Shown: piece after piece, positions 1 to 8,512 of the stretch
Layout: the number at the start of each line of letters is the position of its first letter
Position numbering within the stretch: position 1 is the stretch's first letter
Origin: Erythrobacter sp. JK5
Lineage (GTDB): Bacteria > Pseudomonadota > Alphaproteobacteria > Sphingomonadales > Sphingomonadaceae
Direction: 5' to 3'
Assembly: GCF_018205975.1 (NCBI RefSeq)
Contig: NZ_CP073577.1
Location: 2,852,001-2,916,000 of the forward strand
Length of the DNA stretch: 64,000 nt
Program-made: the position numbers and the translations under genes
The notes under the pieces: generated by a model
What the model was told of the DNA's origin: nothing
What the model saw: the letters and a program-made list of their open reading frames with translations, nothing else
The model's database searches: none

Positions 1-622
1 CGAAAAGGTCGGCTTCGACGATCCCGCCGGGCGCGGTGCGCGCAAGGTCAAGACGCAGGTGCTGGCCTATGCCGCGGCCTCCGATCCGGCCAAGGCGGCC
101 GAGCTTGCCGCCCACCAGTTCGACCGGGCCGACAACATGACCGACCGGCAGGGCGCGCTGATGGTGCTGTGCGGGCTCGATACGCCCGAACGCGACCGCA
201 CGCTCGACGCGTTCTACGATCGCTACGCGGGCAATGCGCTGGTGATCGACAAGTGGTTCACGCTCCAGGCGCTGTCGCTGCATCCGGACGTCATCGCGCA
301 GGTCGAAGCGCTGGCCGGGCACCCCGATTTCACCATCAGGAATCCCAACCGCGTGCGCTCGCTGTACATGGCGTTTGCCGGGAACCCGCAGGGCTTCCAC
401 GATCCGGACGGCAAGGGTTACCGGATGATCGCCGACCTCATTCTTGCGCTCGATCCGATCAACCCTCAGACCGCCGCGCGGTTCGTCTCGCCGCTGGGTC
501 GCTGGCGGCGGATCGAACCGGGCCGGGCGGCGCTGATGAAGGCCGAGCTCGAACGGATCGCCGGGGCCGATAAGCTGTCGCGCGATACCTACGAACAGGT
601 CAGCCGCAGCCTCGAAGGTTAG
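1..622 (+). CDS. pepN: Aminopeptidase N, C-terminal part (5' end outside window)
   Basis: The reading frame is open from base 2 with no start inside the window, so only the last ~206 residues are seen. They form the alpha-helical C-terminal domain of M1-family aminopeptidase N, recognisable by the stretch KWFTLQA, the motif HPDFTIRNPNR and the ending in which a run through FVSPLGRWRRI is followed by a helix and the stop. The zinc-binding HExxH domain lies upstream, outside the window. The enzyme is a cytosolic zinc protease that removes N-terminal residues from peptides. The stop is 4 nt before the TTG start of pgeF, so the two genes are probably co-transcribed. Confidence 0.9.
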   Translation, partial: EKVGFDDPAGRGARKVKTQVLAYAAASDPAKAAELAAHQFDRADNMTDRQGALMVLCGLDTPERDRTLDAFYDRYAGNALVIDKWFTLQALSLHPDVIAQVEALAGHPDFTIRNPNRVRSLYMAFAGNPQGFHDPDGKGYRMIADLILALDPINPQTAARFVSPLGRWRRIEPGRAALMKAELERIAGADKLSRDTYEQVSRSLEG

Positions 623-626
623 GGCC

Positions 627-1382
627 TTGGCGGGTGATTTCGATATCGCGCGGTCCGAAGCGCTCGGCGGAGTGCCGCACGGCTTCTTCGGGCATTCGGG
701 CGAGCGCCATCAGTTCGGGTACGGCGGACCGGGCGACGCGGCGAGCGTCGGCGCGACGCGGGCTGCGGCGGCTGAGGCGCTGGTGGGCGGTGCGCCGCTG
801 GTCGCGCCGCACCAGGTGCATTCGCCTGACGTGGTCACCGTCATCGAGGCGTGGGACGATGCCGCGACGGGCCGCCCCACCGCCGATGCGGTCGTCACCG
901 CGCGGCGCGGAATCGTGCTGGGCATCGTCACCGCCGATTGCGCGCCGGTGCTGTTCGCGGACTCTACGCGCGGCGTGGTCGGTGCCGCGCATGCCGGATG
1001 GCGCGGCGCGCAGGGCGGAGTGCTCGAGAACACGATCGCCGCGATGGAAGCGCTCGGTGCGCGGCGCGCCGATATCGCTGCCGCGATCGGTCCGACAATC
1101 GCGCGCGCCAGCTACGAGGTCGATGCACCGTTCAGGTCGCATTTCACGCCGGAAGACGACGCGCAGTTCACGCCCGCACCCGAGCGGGATGGCTCTGCGC
1201 GCTGGCATTTCGACCTGCCCGGCTACATCGCCGCGCGGCTCGCCCGGGCGGGTCTCGAGCAGGTCAGCGACATCGCTCGGGATACATTCTCGGATTCGGA
1301 GCGTTATTACTCCTACAGGCGCGCCGTGCAGCGCGGTGAGCCGGATTATGGACGTCAAATCAGTCTGATAGCGATTGGCTGA
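627..1382 (+). CDS. pgeF: Peptidoglycan editing factor PgeF (YfiH/laccase-domain family)
   Basis: A 251-residue protein of the DUF152/YfiH family, whose members act as cytosolic zinc-dependent enzymes that remove mis-incorporated amino acids (L-Ser for L-Ala) from peptidoglycan precursors and have also been described as polyphenol oxidases. The zinc ligands expected for the family are visible: the His of HQVHS, the Cys of ADCAPVLF and the His of HAGWRG. The later IGP motif is present (IGPTIARASYEV), although the usual Cys of IGPC is Thr here. The start is TTG, 4 nt after pepN, which is the first start giving the normal N-terminus. Length is typical for the family. Confidence 0.88.
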   Translation: MAGDFDIARSEALGGVPHGFFGHSGERHQFGYGGPGDAASVGATRAAAAEALVGGAPLVAPHQVHSPDVVTVIEAWDDAATGRPTADAVVTARRGIVLGIVTADCAPVLFADSTRGVVGAAHAGWRGAQGGVLENTIAAMEALGARRADIAAAIGPTIARASYEVDAPFRSHFTPEDDAQFTPAPERDGSARWHFDLPGYIAARLARAGLEQVSDIARDTFSDSERYYSYRRAVQRGEPDYGRQISLIAIG

Positions 1383-1437
1383 CAGGCGTGCGCAAGCCGG
1401 CTTGCAGCAAAGCGAACAGACGATGCTGAAAAGACGG

Positions 1438-1466
1438 TTGGACTTGGCGGATATTGTGGCTATTTG
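1438..1466 (+). promoter_or_regulatory. Candidate sigma-70-type promoter upstream of petABC
   Basis: The 241-nt gap between pgeF and petA holds TTGGAC at 1438-1443 and TATTTG at 1461-1466 separated by 17 nt. The -35 match is fair and the -10 match weak, so this is only a candidate for the start of the bc1 operon. I see no other clear feature in the gap. Confidence 0.25.
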
Positions 1467-1623
1467 CGCCGCGCCGACGGTAGAAATTGGGCAGTAAAGC
1501 TGTCAGAGACGTTCACAGGGCCATTCGGCCGGGAACATTCCGATCGAACCGGCAAGAGACGAATTCAACATGATGCCGCATCGGCGTTTCCCCGGGGCGG
1601 CAATATGAACAAGGTAGTGAGAC

Positions 1624-2208
1624 ATGGCTGACACGGGCGGCACCGCGACGATCACTGGCGGTCCGGACATGGCAGAGGGCGGCGAAACCGGTGTTCGCCG
1701 CCGCGACTGGATCCACATTGCCGCGATCGGCACGGCAGGTGTGGGCGGCGCTTCGGTGCTGTTTCCGCTGATCAGCCAGATGGCGCCGACCGCCGACGTG
1801 CTGGCAGCGAGCACCACCGATGTGGACGTTTCGGCGATCCAGGCCGGCCAGGCCATCAAGGCGACGTTCCGCGACCAGCCGCTGTTCGTGCGGCGCCTCA
1901 CCCCGGAAGAGATCGCAGAAGCGAATTCGGTCGAGGTCTCCAGCCTGCGCGATCCCCAGACGCTGGCCGAACGCACCAAGGAAGGCAGCGAAGACCTGCT
2001 CGTGACGCTGGGCGTGTGCACCCATCTGGGTTGCGTTCCGCTGGGCGCAGCGGCCGGCGAGGACAGGGGCGACTTCGACGGGTATTTCTGTCCGTGCCAC
2101 GGTTCCCACTACGACACCGCAGGCCGCATCCGCAAAGGCCCGGCTCCGACCAACCTCGAAGTACCCGAATATGCCTTTACCACGGACAGCGTCATCCGGG
2201 TCGGGTGA
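1624..2208 (+). CDS. petA: Ubiquinol-cytochrome c reductase iron-sulfur (Rieske) subunit
   Basis: A 194-residue Rieske protein of the cytochrome bc1 complex. The two cluster-binding boxes are CTHLGC (about residues 136-141) and CPCHGS (about 158-163), which supply two Cys and two His to the [2Fe-2S] cluster. Near residues 22-45 there is a RRRDW twin-arginine-like stretch followed by one hydrophobic helix, as expected for a Tat-exported, N-terminally anchored periplasmic protein. It takes an electron from ubiquinol bound at cytochrome b and passes it to cytochrome c1. First gene of petABC; petB starts 59 nt downstream. Confidence 0.97.
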   Translation: MADTGGTATITGGPDMAEGGETGVRRRDWIHIAAIGTAGVGGASVLFPLISQMAPTADVLAASTTDVDVSAIQAGQAIKATFRDQPLFVRRLTPEEIAEANSVEVSSLRDPQTLAERTKEGSEDLLVTLGVCTHLGCVPLGAAAGEDRGDFDGYFCPCHGSHYDTAGRIRKGPAPTNLEVPEYAFTTDSVIRVG

Positions 2209-2267
2209 CGAATCGTATTTGAATTGAGCTATTCTGCTGTAACGCTGAGTAAATCCGAGAGAACATC

Positions 2268-3635
2268 ATGAGTTTCGCCTGGGCCAAACAGTACGAACCG
2301 CAAACCGCCTTCACCAAGTGGCTGGACGAGAAACTTCCGTTCCCGCGTCTGGTCTACAACGCGGTCGGGGCCGGCTATCCGGTGCCGCGCAATCTCAACT
2401 ACATGTGGAATTTCGGCGTGCTCGCCGGGTTCTGCCTGGTGCTGCAGATCATCACCGGCGTGGTGCTGGCGATGCATTACGCCGCCGATGTCTCCGTTGC
2501 GTTCGGTTCGATCGAGCACATCATGCGCAACGTGAACTGGGGGTGGGCGCTCAAATACGCGCACGCCAACGGCGCGAGCTTCTTCTTCATGGTGGTCTAC
2601 CTGCACATTTTCCGCGGGCTCTACTATTCCTCCTACAAGCCACCGCGCGAGATGATCTGGCTGCTTGGCGTGGTCATCTTCCTGCTGATGATGGCGACCG
2701 CGTTCATGGGCTACGTGCTTCCCTGGGGTCAGATGAGCTTTTGGGGTGCGAAGGTGATAACCGGCCTGTTCGGCGCGATCCCGCTGATCGGCGAGCCGCT
2801 GCAGGTGTGGCTGGTGGGCGGTTTCGCCCCGAACGATTCGACCCTCAACCGCTTCTTCTCGCTGCACTTCCTGCTGCCGTTTGTGATTGCGGGCGTGGTT
2901 ATCCTGCACATCTGGGCGCTGCACATTCCGGGTTCGTCGAACCCGACCGGCGTCGAAGTGAAGCAGGAAAGCGACACGGTTCCGTTCCACCCGTACTACA
3001 CCGCGAAGGATGGGTTCGGGCTCGGCGTGTTCCTGATCCTGTTCGCGCTGTTCGTGTTCTTCCTGCCGAACGCGCTCGGCCACCCGGACAATTATGTCGA
3101 GGCAAACCCGCTTTCGACCCCGGCGCTGATCGTTCCGGAATGGTATTTCTACCCGTTCTACGCGATCCTGCGCGCCTTCACCGGCGACCTGACGATCCCG
3201 TTCACCGGCATCATCCTCGTCCCGGCAAAGCTGCTCGGGGTGATCGCGATGTTCAGCTCGATCCTGGTGTGGTTCTTCCTGCCGTGGCTCGACAAGAGCC
3301 CGGTGCGCTCGGGTCACTATCGTCCGCTGTTCAAGAAGTTCTTCTGGTTCGGCCTGATCCCGTGCATGGCGGCGCTGTTCTATCTCGGCGGCGCGCACGC
3401 CGAGGAACCGTACATCGTGCTCAGCCAGATCGCGACTTCCTACTACTTCCTCCACTTCCTGGTGATCCTGCCGATCATCAGCCAGATCGAGGTGCCCAAG
3501 CCGTTGCCGTTCTCGATCACGCAGGCCGTGCTTGCGTCGGACGACGTGCCCGGCGGGACCGATGGCGGCGGCGACAACCCGCAGGGCGCGGTCAAGGACC
3601 TGCCCGGCGGCCCCGAGCTGCAACCCGCCGAATGA
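2268..3635 (+). CDS. petB: Cytochrome b of the bc1 complex
   Basis: A 455-residue, eight-helix inner-membrane protein carrying both b hemes. Candidate heme-ligand histidines occur in the two helices containing LAMHYAADV and YLHIFRG, and later in SLHFLLPF and [10 protein letters not shown]. The quinol-oxidation site motif PEWY is present ([16 protein letters not shown]). The protein has a hydrophilic C-terminal tail rich in Gly, Asp and Pro that is longer than in most relatives. It oxidises ubiquinol and reduces quinone at the opposite face in the Q cycle. Middle gene of petABC. Confidence 0.97.
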   Translation: MSFAWAKQYEPQTAFTKWLDEKLPFPRLVYNAVGAGYPVPRNLNYMWNFGVLAGFCLVLQIITGVVLAMHYAADVSVAFGSIEHIMRNVNWGWALKYAHANGASFFFMVVYLHIFRGLYYSSYKPPREMIWLLGVVIFLLMMATAFMGYVLPWGQMSFWGAKVITGLFGAIPLIGEPLQVWLVGGFAPNDSTLNRFFSLHFLLPFVIAGVVILHIWALHIPGSSNPTGVEVKQESDTVPFHPYYTAKDGFGLGVFLILFALFVFFLPNALGHPDNYVEANPLSTPALIVPEWYFYPFYAILRAFTGDLTIPFTGIILVPAKLLGVIAMFSSILVWFFLPWLDKSPVRSGHYRPLFKKFFWFGLIPCMAALFYLGGAHAEEPYIVLSQIATSYYFLHFLVILPIISQIEVPKPLPFSITQAVLASDDVPGGTDGGGDNPQGAVKDLPGGPELQPAE

Positions 3636-3685
3636 TCGCGTTCGCCGACACCCATACTGACCCGAGAACGAGAAAGAGTTAGGTC

Positions 3686-4534
3686 ATGACAATTCGTCTT
3701 GCAGGCATCCTGGTGGGCCTCGGTTTGACCGCGGTGCTGGTGCTGTGGTCGCTGGTGCCGGGGCTCGTGAACTTCGCGCTGCCCGAACGGCCGGACTATT
3801 ACGCCTTCCAGGAAGAGCATATCCAGCCCGAAGGCGGGTTCTCGTTCGATGGTCCGCTCGGCAAGTGGGATACCGCCCAGCTGCAGCGCGGATATTCGGT
3901 CTACAAGCAGGTCTGCTCGGCCTGCCACAGCCTCAAGTACGTCGCATTCCGCAATCTCGAACAGCTCGGCTATTCGGAAGCCGAAGTGCGGGCTGAGGCT
4001 GCGTCGTGGAATGTCCCGGGCATCGATCCGCAGACCGGCGAGGCGACGACCCGTCCGGGCGAGCCGACCGATTATTTCCCGAGCCCCTATCCCAACGCCG
4101 TGGCGGCGCGCGCGGCGAACAACAACGCCTATCCGCCCGATCTCTCGTTGATCACCAAGGCGCGGCACGACGGTTCGAACTACGTCTATTCGCTGATGCT
4201 GGGCTACAACGAGCCCGATCCCGCAGACGTCGCCAAGTCGCCCGAATTCGAGACCCCGACCGGGCTGTATTTCAACGAGTACTTCTACAACATCAACATC
4301 GCCATGCCGCCGCAGCTCAGCGATGATCTGGTGTCCTATCCCGATGGCACAGCGGCGACCAAGGAGCAGCTGGCGCAGGACGTTGCCGCGTTCCTGACCT
4401 GGACTGCCGAGCCTTCGCTGGTCCAGCGCAAGCAGACCGGCTGGTTCGTGCTCGGCTTCCTGCTGTTCGCGACCGCGCTCGCCTTCCTGTCGTACAAGCA
4501 GGTGTGGGCCGGCGTGAAGCCGAGGAAGAAGTAG
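3686..4534 (+). CDS. petC: Cytochrome c1 of the bc1 complex
   Basis: A 282-residue membrane-anchored c-type cytochrome. The N-terminus has a hydrophobic export segment, the heme motif is CSACH (within VCSACHSLKYV, about residues 77-81), and a C-terminal hydrophobic helix (WFVLGFLLFATALAFLSY) followed by basic residues anchors the heme domain facing the periplasm. The distal methionine is probably in the IAMPPQL motif typical of cytochrome c1. It accepts electrons from the Rieske centre and reduces cytochrome c. Last gene of petABC and followed by a clear terminator. Confidence 0.96.
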   Translation: MTIRLAGILVGLGLTAVLVLWSLVPGLVNFALPERPDYYAFQEEHIQPEGGFSFDGPLGKWDTAQLQRGYSVYKQVCSACHSLKYVAFRNLEQLGYSEAEVRAEAASWNVPGIDPQTGEATTRPGEPTDYFPSPYPNAVAARAANNNAYPPDLSLITKARHDGSNYVYSLMLGYNEPDPADVAKSPEFETPTGLYFNEYFYNINIAMPPQLSDDLVSYPDGTAATKEQLAQDVAAFLTWTAEPSLVQRKQTGWFVLGFLLFATALAFLSYKQVWAGVKPRKK

Positions 4535-4563
4535 CAGGCCGTATCCGGCAGCAATTGCATCGC

Positions 4564-4604
4564 GCGCCCCGTCATCGCATGCCGATGGCGGGGCGCTTTG
4601 CTTT
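4564..4604 (+). terminator. Rho-independent terminator after petABC
   Basis: A 14-bp stem (4564-4577 with 4583-4596, one G-U pair) with the 5-nt loop CATGC, followed by TTTGCTTT. It lies between petC and apt and would end the bc1 transcript, although the T-tract is broken by one G, so some readthrough into apt is possible. Confidence 0.75.
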
Positions 4605-4616
4605 GGGAGACAAGAC

Positions 4617-5168
4617 GTGAGCGCACCCCCCCTTTCCCCCGCCGAGCTTCGGCAGCTGGTGCGTACCGTCCCCGACTTTCCCGAACCAGGCATCCAGTTT
4701 CGCGATATCACCACCCTGATCGGACATCCGCAGGGGCTGGCTTCCAGCATGCACCACCTCGCCGAGATCGCGCGCGCGGCGCAGGCGCAGAAAATCGCCG
4801 GGATGGAAGCGCGCGGCTTCATCTTCGGCGCGGCGGTCGCGGTGCAGCTGGGGCTGGGCTTCGTGCCGGTGCGCAAACCGGGCAAGCTGCCGGTCGCGAC
4901 GATCGGGGTCGATTACGCGCTCGAATACGGGACGGACCGGCTCGAGATGGACCCGGCGGCGATCGTGCGGGGAGAACGGGTCGCAATCGTGGACGATCTC
5001 ATCGCAACGGGCGGCACCGCGCTGGCCACGGTGCAATTGCTGCGCGAGGCGGGCGCGGTGGTGGAACAGGCGCTGTTCGTCATCGACCTGCCCGATCTGG
5101 GCGGTGCGGCGCGGCTGCGCGATGCCGGGGTCGAAGTGCGCACGCTCCTGCAATTTGACGGAGCCTGA
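4617..5168 (+). CDS. apt: Adenine phosphoribosyltransferase
   Basis: A 183-residue type I phosphoribosyltransferase that converts adenine and PRPP to AMP (purine salvage, cytosol). The PRPP-binding motif is VAIVDDLIATGGT (about residues 123-135), and the N-terminal FPEPGIQFRDIT motif and the GMEARGFIFG motif are typical of Apt. The start is GTG, preceded by GGGAGA at good spacing. The coding sequence begins inside the shadow of the petC terminator, so it may have its own promoter or depend on readthrough. Confidence 0.95.
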   Translation: MSAPPLSPAELRQLVRTVPDFPEPGIQFRDITTLIGHPQGLASSMHHLAEIARAAQAQKIAGMEARGFIFGAAVAVQLGLGFVPVRKPGKLPVATIGVDYALEYGTDRLEMDPAAIVRGERVAIVDDLIATGGTALATVQLLREAGAVVEQALFVIDLPDLGGAARLRDAGVEVRTLLQFDGA

Positions 5169-5255
5169 TTACTGGGGCATCACGCGCCAGGGGCGACGGT
5201 TTCGGAACCGGGGCGTGTCTCGACCATTGCCTGAGCGAGGACCCAAGCCAAAACG

Positions 5256-7163
5256 ATGGAATCGCAAGCTCTTGTAATCGCCATGATCGGCGTGCTCGGT
5301 ATCGGCGCGCAGTGGATCGCCTGGCGCACCGGCTGGCCGGCCATCGTGCTGATGCTGGCGGCGGGATTTCTCGCCGGCCCGGTGGCGGGCGAGCTGGGTT
5401 TTCGCCTGCTCGATCCCGAAGGCGCGTTCGGCGACCTGCTCGAACCCATGATCGGGATCGGGGTCGCGCTGATCCTGTTCGAAGGCGGATTGAGCCTCGA
5501 TTTTCGCGAACTGAGGCATTCCGGACAGGCGGTGATCCGGCTCGCGACCGTCGGGGTTCTGGTCGGATGGGCCTTGGGGGCCGCCGCCGGATTCTACATC
5601 GCGGGGCTGGTCTGGCCCGTTGCGATCCTGTTCGGCGGCATCCTGATCGTGACCGGGCCGACCGTGGTGCTGCCGCTGCTGCGGCAGTCGAACGTCCAGA
5701 CGCGGCCTGCCTCGGTGCTCAAGTGGGAAGCGATCGTTAACGATCCGACCGGCGCGCTGTGCGCGGTGATCGCCTACGAATATTTTCGCAAGGTCGCCGA
5801 AAGCCCCGGAGCGTCCGTGGTCGAAGTCGTCCCGCCGCTGATCATCGCAGCGATCGTGGCCGGGCTGATCGGCTACGCCGCCGCGCGCGTCATCGCCTAT
5901 CTGTTCCCGCGTGGTGCGATCCCGGAATACCTCAAGGTCCCGGTGCTGTTCATCGCCGTTATCGGGGTGTTCGTGCTCACCAACCAGATCGAGCACGAGG
6001 CGGGCCTCGTCGCGGTGACGGTGATGGGCGTCGGGCTGGCGAACATGAACGTTTCGAGCCTGCGCTCGATCCATCCGTTCAAGGAGAACGTCGCGGTCCT
6101 GCTGGTGTCGGGGATCTTCATCGTCCTCGCGTCCAGCCTGCGGGTTGAAGACCTTCAGTACCTCAATTGGCGTTTCCTCGGGTTCCTGCTGGCGCTGCTG
6201 TTCCTGGTGCGCCCGATCACGGTGTTGGTGAGCCTGCTGGGCACGTCGTTGCCGTGGAACGAGCGCCTGCTCGTCGCGTGGATCGCGCCGCGCGGTATCG
6301 TTCTGGTGGCGATTTCGGGTCTGTTCGCGCTGCGGCTGACCGAGATCGGTTACAGCGACGGCAACGTGCTGATCGGGCTGAGCTTCGCGGTGGTGGTCGC
6401 TACCATCGTCGCGCACGGATTTACCCTCAATCTCGTCGCCAAATGGCTCAACGTGAAAGGCACCTCGCGGCCCGGCCTGCTGATCGTCGGATCGACCCCG
6501 TGGACGATCGCGCTCGCCAAGGAAATGCAGGCGCTCAAGACCCCGGTGATGGTCGTCGATTCGAGCTGGCAGCGGCTCGGCGCGGCACGGCGCGAGGGGC
6601 TGCCTTTCTATTATGGCGAAATCCTCAACGAGGCGACCGAGCACAACCTCGATCTTGCGCCGTACCAGGTGCTGGTCGCGGCGACCGACAACGAGGCCTA
6701 CAACGCGCTGGTGTGCAACGAGTTCGCGCACGAGATCGGGCGCGACAGCGTCTACCAGCTGGGCGAGAGCGGCGACGAACACGACAAGCACGCGCTGCCC
6801 GAATCGATCCGCGGCCGGGCGCTGTTCGAAACAGGATTCGGCGTCACCGATGTCAACGAGCGGCAGGCGCAGGGCTGGGTATTCCGCAAGACCAAGCTGT
6901 CCGACGAATTCGACTTCGAGGACGCGCAGGAAAAGCTGCCCGACAGCGCCAACAAGCTGCTGCTGATGCGCAAGAGCGGCACGCTGCGGTTCTTCACTCA
7001 CGCCGCCGTGCCCGAGCCGCGAGCCGGCGACACGATAATCTCCTTTTCCCCGCCCAGGCAAGGACGCCCGAGGAAATCGCCGCCAAGCGCGCGGCGAAAG
7101 AGGCGGGCAAGGGCGGGGCACGGGACGCCACACCAAAGCCGCAGGCAACCTAGCCTGCGATGA
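5256..7163 (+). CDS. Na+/H+ (cation:proton) antiporter, CPA1/NhaP type with TrkA-N-like C-domain; C-terminal tail probably frameshifted
   Basis: About 12 hydrophobic segments span residues 1-400. The exchanger core carries TGPTVVLPLL and the ND pair in EAIVNDPTGAL, the residues that bind the cation in this family. From about residue 405 a soluble nucleotide-binding-like domain begins (LLIVGSTPWTIALAKEM, then a VLVAATDNEAYN motif like TrkA-N). The role is likely Na+ or K+ efflux in exchange for H+. The last ~35 codons in this frame are unusually rich in AGG, CAA and CGA, whereas the -1 frame from about 7050 reads a conventional tail (TPEEIAAKRAAKEAGKGG) ending at 7153. The true 3' end is therefore uncertain. 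Confidence 0.85.
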   Translation: MESQALVIAMIGVLGIGAQWIAWRTGWPAIVLMLAAGFLAGPVAGELGFRLLDPEGAFGDLLEPMIGIGVALILFEGGLSLDFRELRHSGQAVIRLATVGVLVGWALGAAAGFYIAGLVWPVAILFGGILIVTGPTVVLPLLRQSNVQTRPASVLKWEAIVNDPTGALCAVIAYEYFRKVAESPGASVVEVVPPLIIAAIVAGLIGYAAARVIAYLFPRGAIPEYLKVPVLFIAVIGVFVLTNQIEHEAGLVAVTVMGVGLANMNVSSLRSIHPFKENVAVLLVSGIFIVLASSLRVEDLQYLNWRFLGFLLALLFLVRPITVLVSLLGTSLPWNERLLVAWIAPRGIVLVAISGLFALRLTEIGYSDGNVLIGLSFAVVVATIVAHGFTLNLVAKWLNVKGTSRPGLLIVGSTPWTIALAKEMQALKTPVMVVDSSWQRLGAARREGLPFYYGEILNEATEHNLDLAPYQVLVAATDNEAYNALVCNEFAHEIGRDSVYQLGESGDEHDKHALPESIRGRALFETGFGVTDVNERQAQGWVFRKTKLSDEFDFEDAQEKLPDSANKLLLMRKSGTLRFFTHAAVPEPRAGDTIISFSPPRQGRPRKSPPSARRKRRARAGHGTPHQSRRQPSLR

Positions 7164-7174
7164 GAGAGGACGGA

Positions 7175-7780
7175 ATGAAGCGAGTAGCGATGATCTTGGC
7201 GCTTTCGGCGATCGGAACCCTTACCGCGTGTGGCTCGGGCTCCGGCACCCGCGACGCAGCTGACGACGGTGCCGAGGCGACGCCCAGCCCCGAAGAGCCG
7301 GTTTCGATCCTGCGCCAGGACATCGAGCAGCCCGAAGCGCCCGCGCCGCAGCTCGAGCCGCTCAACACGACCATCGGTTTTCCCGAAGGCGGATCCGAGC
7401 TCGATGCCAAGGCGATCGCAGCGCTCGAGACAGTGCTGGCGTCAGAGCAGCTGGCGACGGGCGCACCGATCGTGCTGCGCGCGCACAGTGATGCCGGCGG
7501 CAGCGACGATGCCAACGCCCGTGCCTCGCAGGCGCGCGGTCTCGCCGTGGCGGGCTGGCTGATCGACAAGGGCGTGAGCGATGACCGGATCGACGTCATC
7601 GTGTTCGGCGAACAGAACCCGATCCAGCCCAATGCGCTGCCCGATGGCTCGCCCAACGAAGCGGGCCGCGCGGCCAATCGCCGGGTCGAAATCGTCATCA
7701 GTCCGCCGGTCGCCAAGGGCGGGAGCGCCGCTGCGACGCCCGCGCCCGCCGCGAGCGAATCAGCCGCGTCCGGCGACTAG
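7175..7780 (+). CDS. OmpA-like lipoprotein
   Basis: A 201-residue predicted outer-membrane or periplasmic lipoprotein. The signal peptide MKRVAMILALSAIGTLTAC ends in a lipobox (LTAC) whose Cys would be lipidated. An acidic, Pro-rich linker is followed by an OmpA-C-like peptidoglycan-binding domain (residues ~65-180) with the late motif GRAANRRVEIVI. The ATG at 7175 is chosen over the one at 7160 because GAGAGG lies just before it and the signal peptide then starts normally. A short Ala-rich tail overlaps the 3' end of the convergent cysQ by 21 nt. Confidence 0.85.
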   Translation: MKRVAMILALSAIGTLTACGSGSGTRDAADDGAEATPSPEEPVSILRQDIEQPEAPAPQLEPLNTTIGFPEGGSELDAKAIAALETVLASEQLATGAPIVLRAHSDAGGSDDANARASQARGLAVAGWLIDKGVSDDRIDVIVFGEQNPIQPNALPDGSPNEAGRAANRRVEIVISPPVAKGGSAAATPAPAASESAASGD

Positions 7781-8512
7781 TTCGAGCACCCGCGCGGCAT
7801 ATTCCCGGCGACAGATCAGCAGGTCGGGCATGTACGGATCGCGCCGGTTGTAGACCAGCGGGCTGCCATCGATCCGCGAGCAATGCAGGCCATGCGCCCG
7901 CGCCACTGCGACCGGTGCGCAGCTGTCCCATTCGTATTGCCCGCCCGAATGCAGGTAGATTTCCGCGTCGCCGCGGATCACCGCCATCGCCTTGGCCCCG
8001 GCGCTGCCCATCGGCACCAAGTCGCCCCCCATCGCCGCGCAGACGGCCTGCGCCTCGGTGGCTGGGCGGGTGCGACTGACGACGAAGCGCGGCTGCGGAG
8101 CCGGATCGGGCAGGGCGACGGGCTGGTCGGTGCGCAGCACCACGCCGCCATCGAGGCCCGGCAGCGCCACCGCCCCGCTGGTGGCCACGCCGCCGATCGA
8201 CAGCCCGACATGCACCGCCCAATCGCTGCGTTCCTCGCCATATTCGCGGGTCCCGTCGACCGGGTCGACGATCCAGGTGCGCTCGACCGAGCAGCGCGCG
8301 GTGTCGTCCTTTTCCTCTTCGGAAAGCAGGGCATCGTCGGGGCGCGCGGTGCGGATCGCGTGGCACAGGAATTCGTTGGCGGTGGCGTCGCCCGCCTTGC
8401 CGAGCGCCTTGCCTGCGAACACGCCGCTCTCGCGCACATCGATCAGGATGCGTCCGGCAATTTCCGCCAGATGGGCCGCCAGCTGCGCGTCGGTCATCGC
8501 GGCGCCGTTCAT
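7760..8512 (-). CDS. cysQ: 3'(2'),5'-bisphosphate nucleotidase (inositol monophosphatase superfamily)
   Basis: A 250-residue member of the metal-dependent IMPase fold. The metal ligands are visible in the LLSEEEKDD acidic loop and in [14 protein letters not shown], and the late [14 protein letters not shown] motif closes the active site. CysQ degrades 3'-phosphoadenosine 5'-phosphate, the by-product of PAPS use, in the cytosol. It is the last gene of cysD-cysNC-cysQ; its ATG overlaps the cysNC stop as ATGA, which supports both this start and the assignment. A second in-frame ATG at 8497 is possible. Confidence 0.88.
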   Translation of the reverse strand: MNGAAMTDAQLAAHLAEIAGRILIDVRESGVFAGKALGKAGDATANEFLCHAIRTARPDDALLSEEEKDDTARCSVERTWIVDPVDGTREYGEERSDWAVHVGLSIGGVATSGAVALPGLDGGVVLRTDQPVALPDPAPQPRFVVSRTRPATEAQAVCAAMGGDLVPMGSAGAKAMAVIRGDAEIYLHSGGQYEWDSCAPVAVARAHGLHCSRIDGSPLVYNRRDPYMPDLLICRREYAARVLELVAGRG

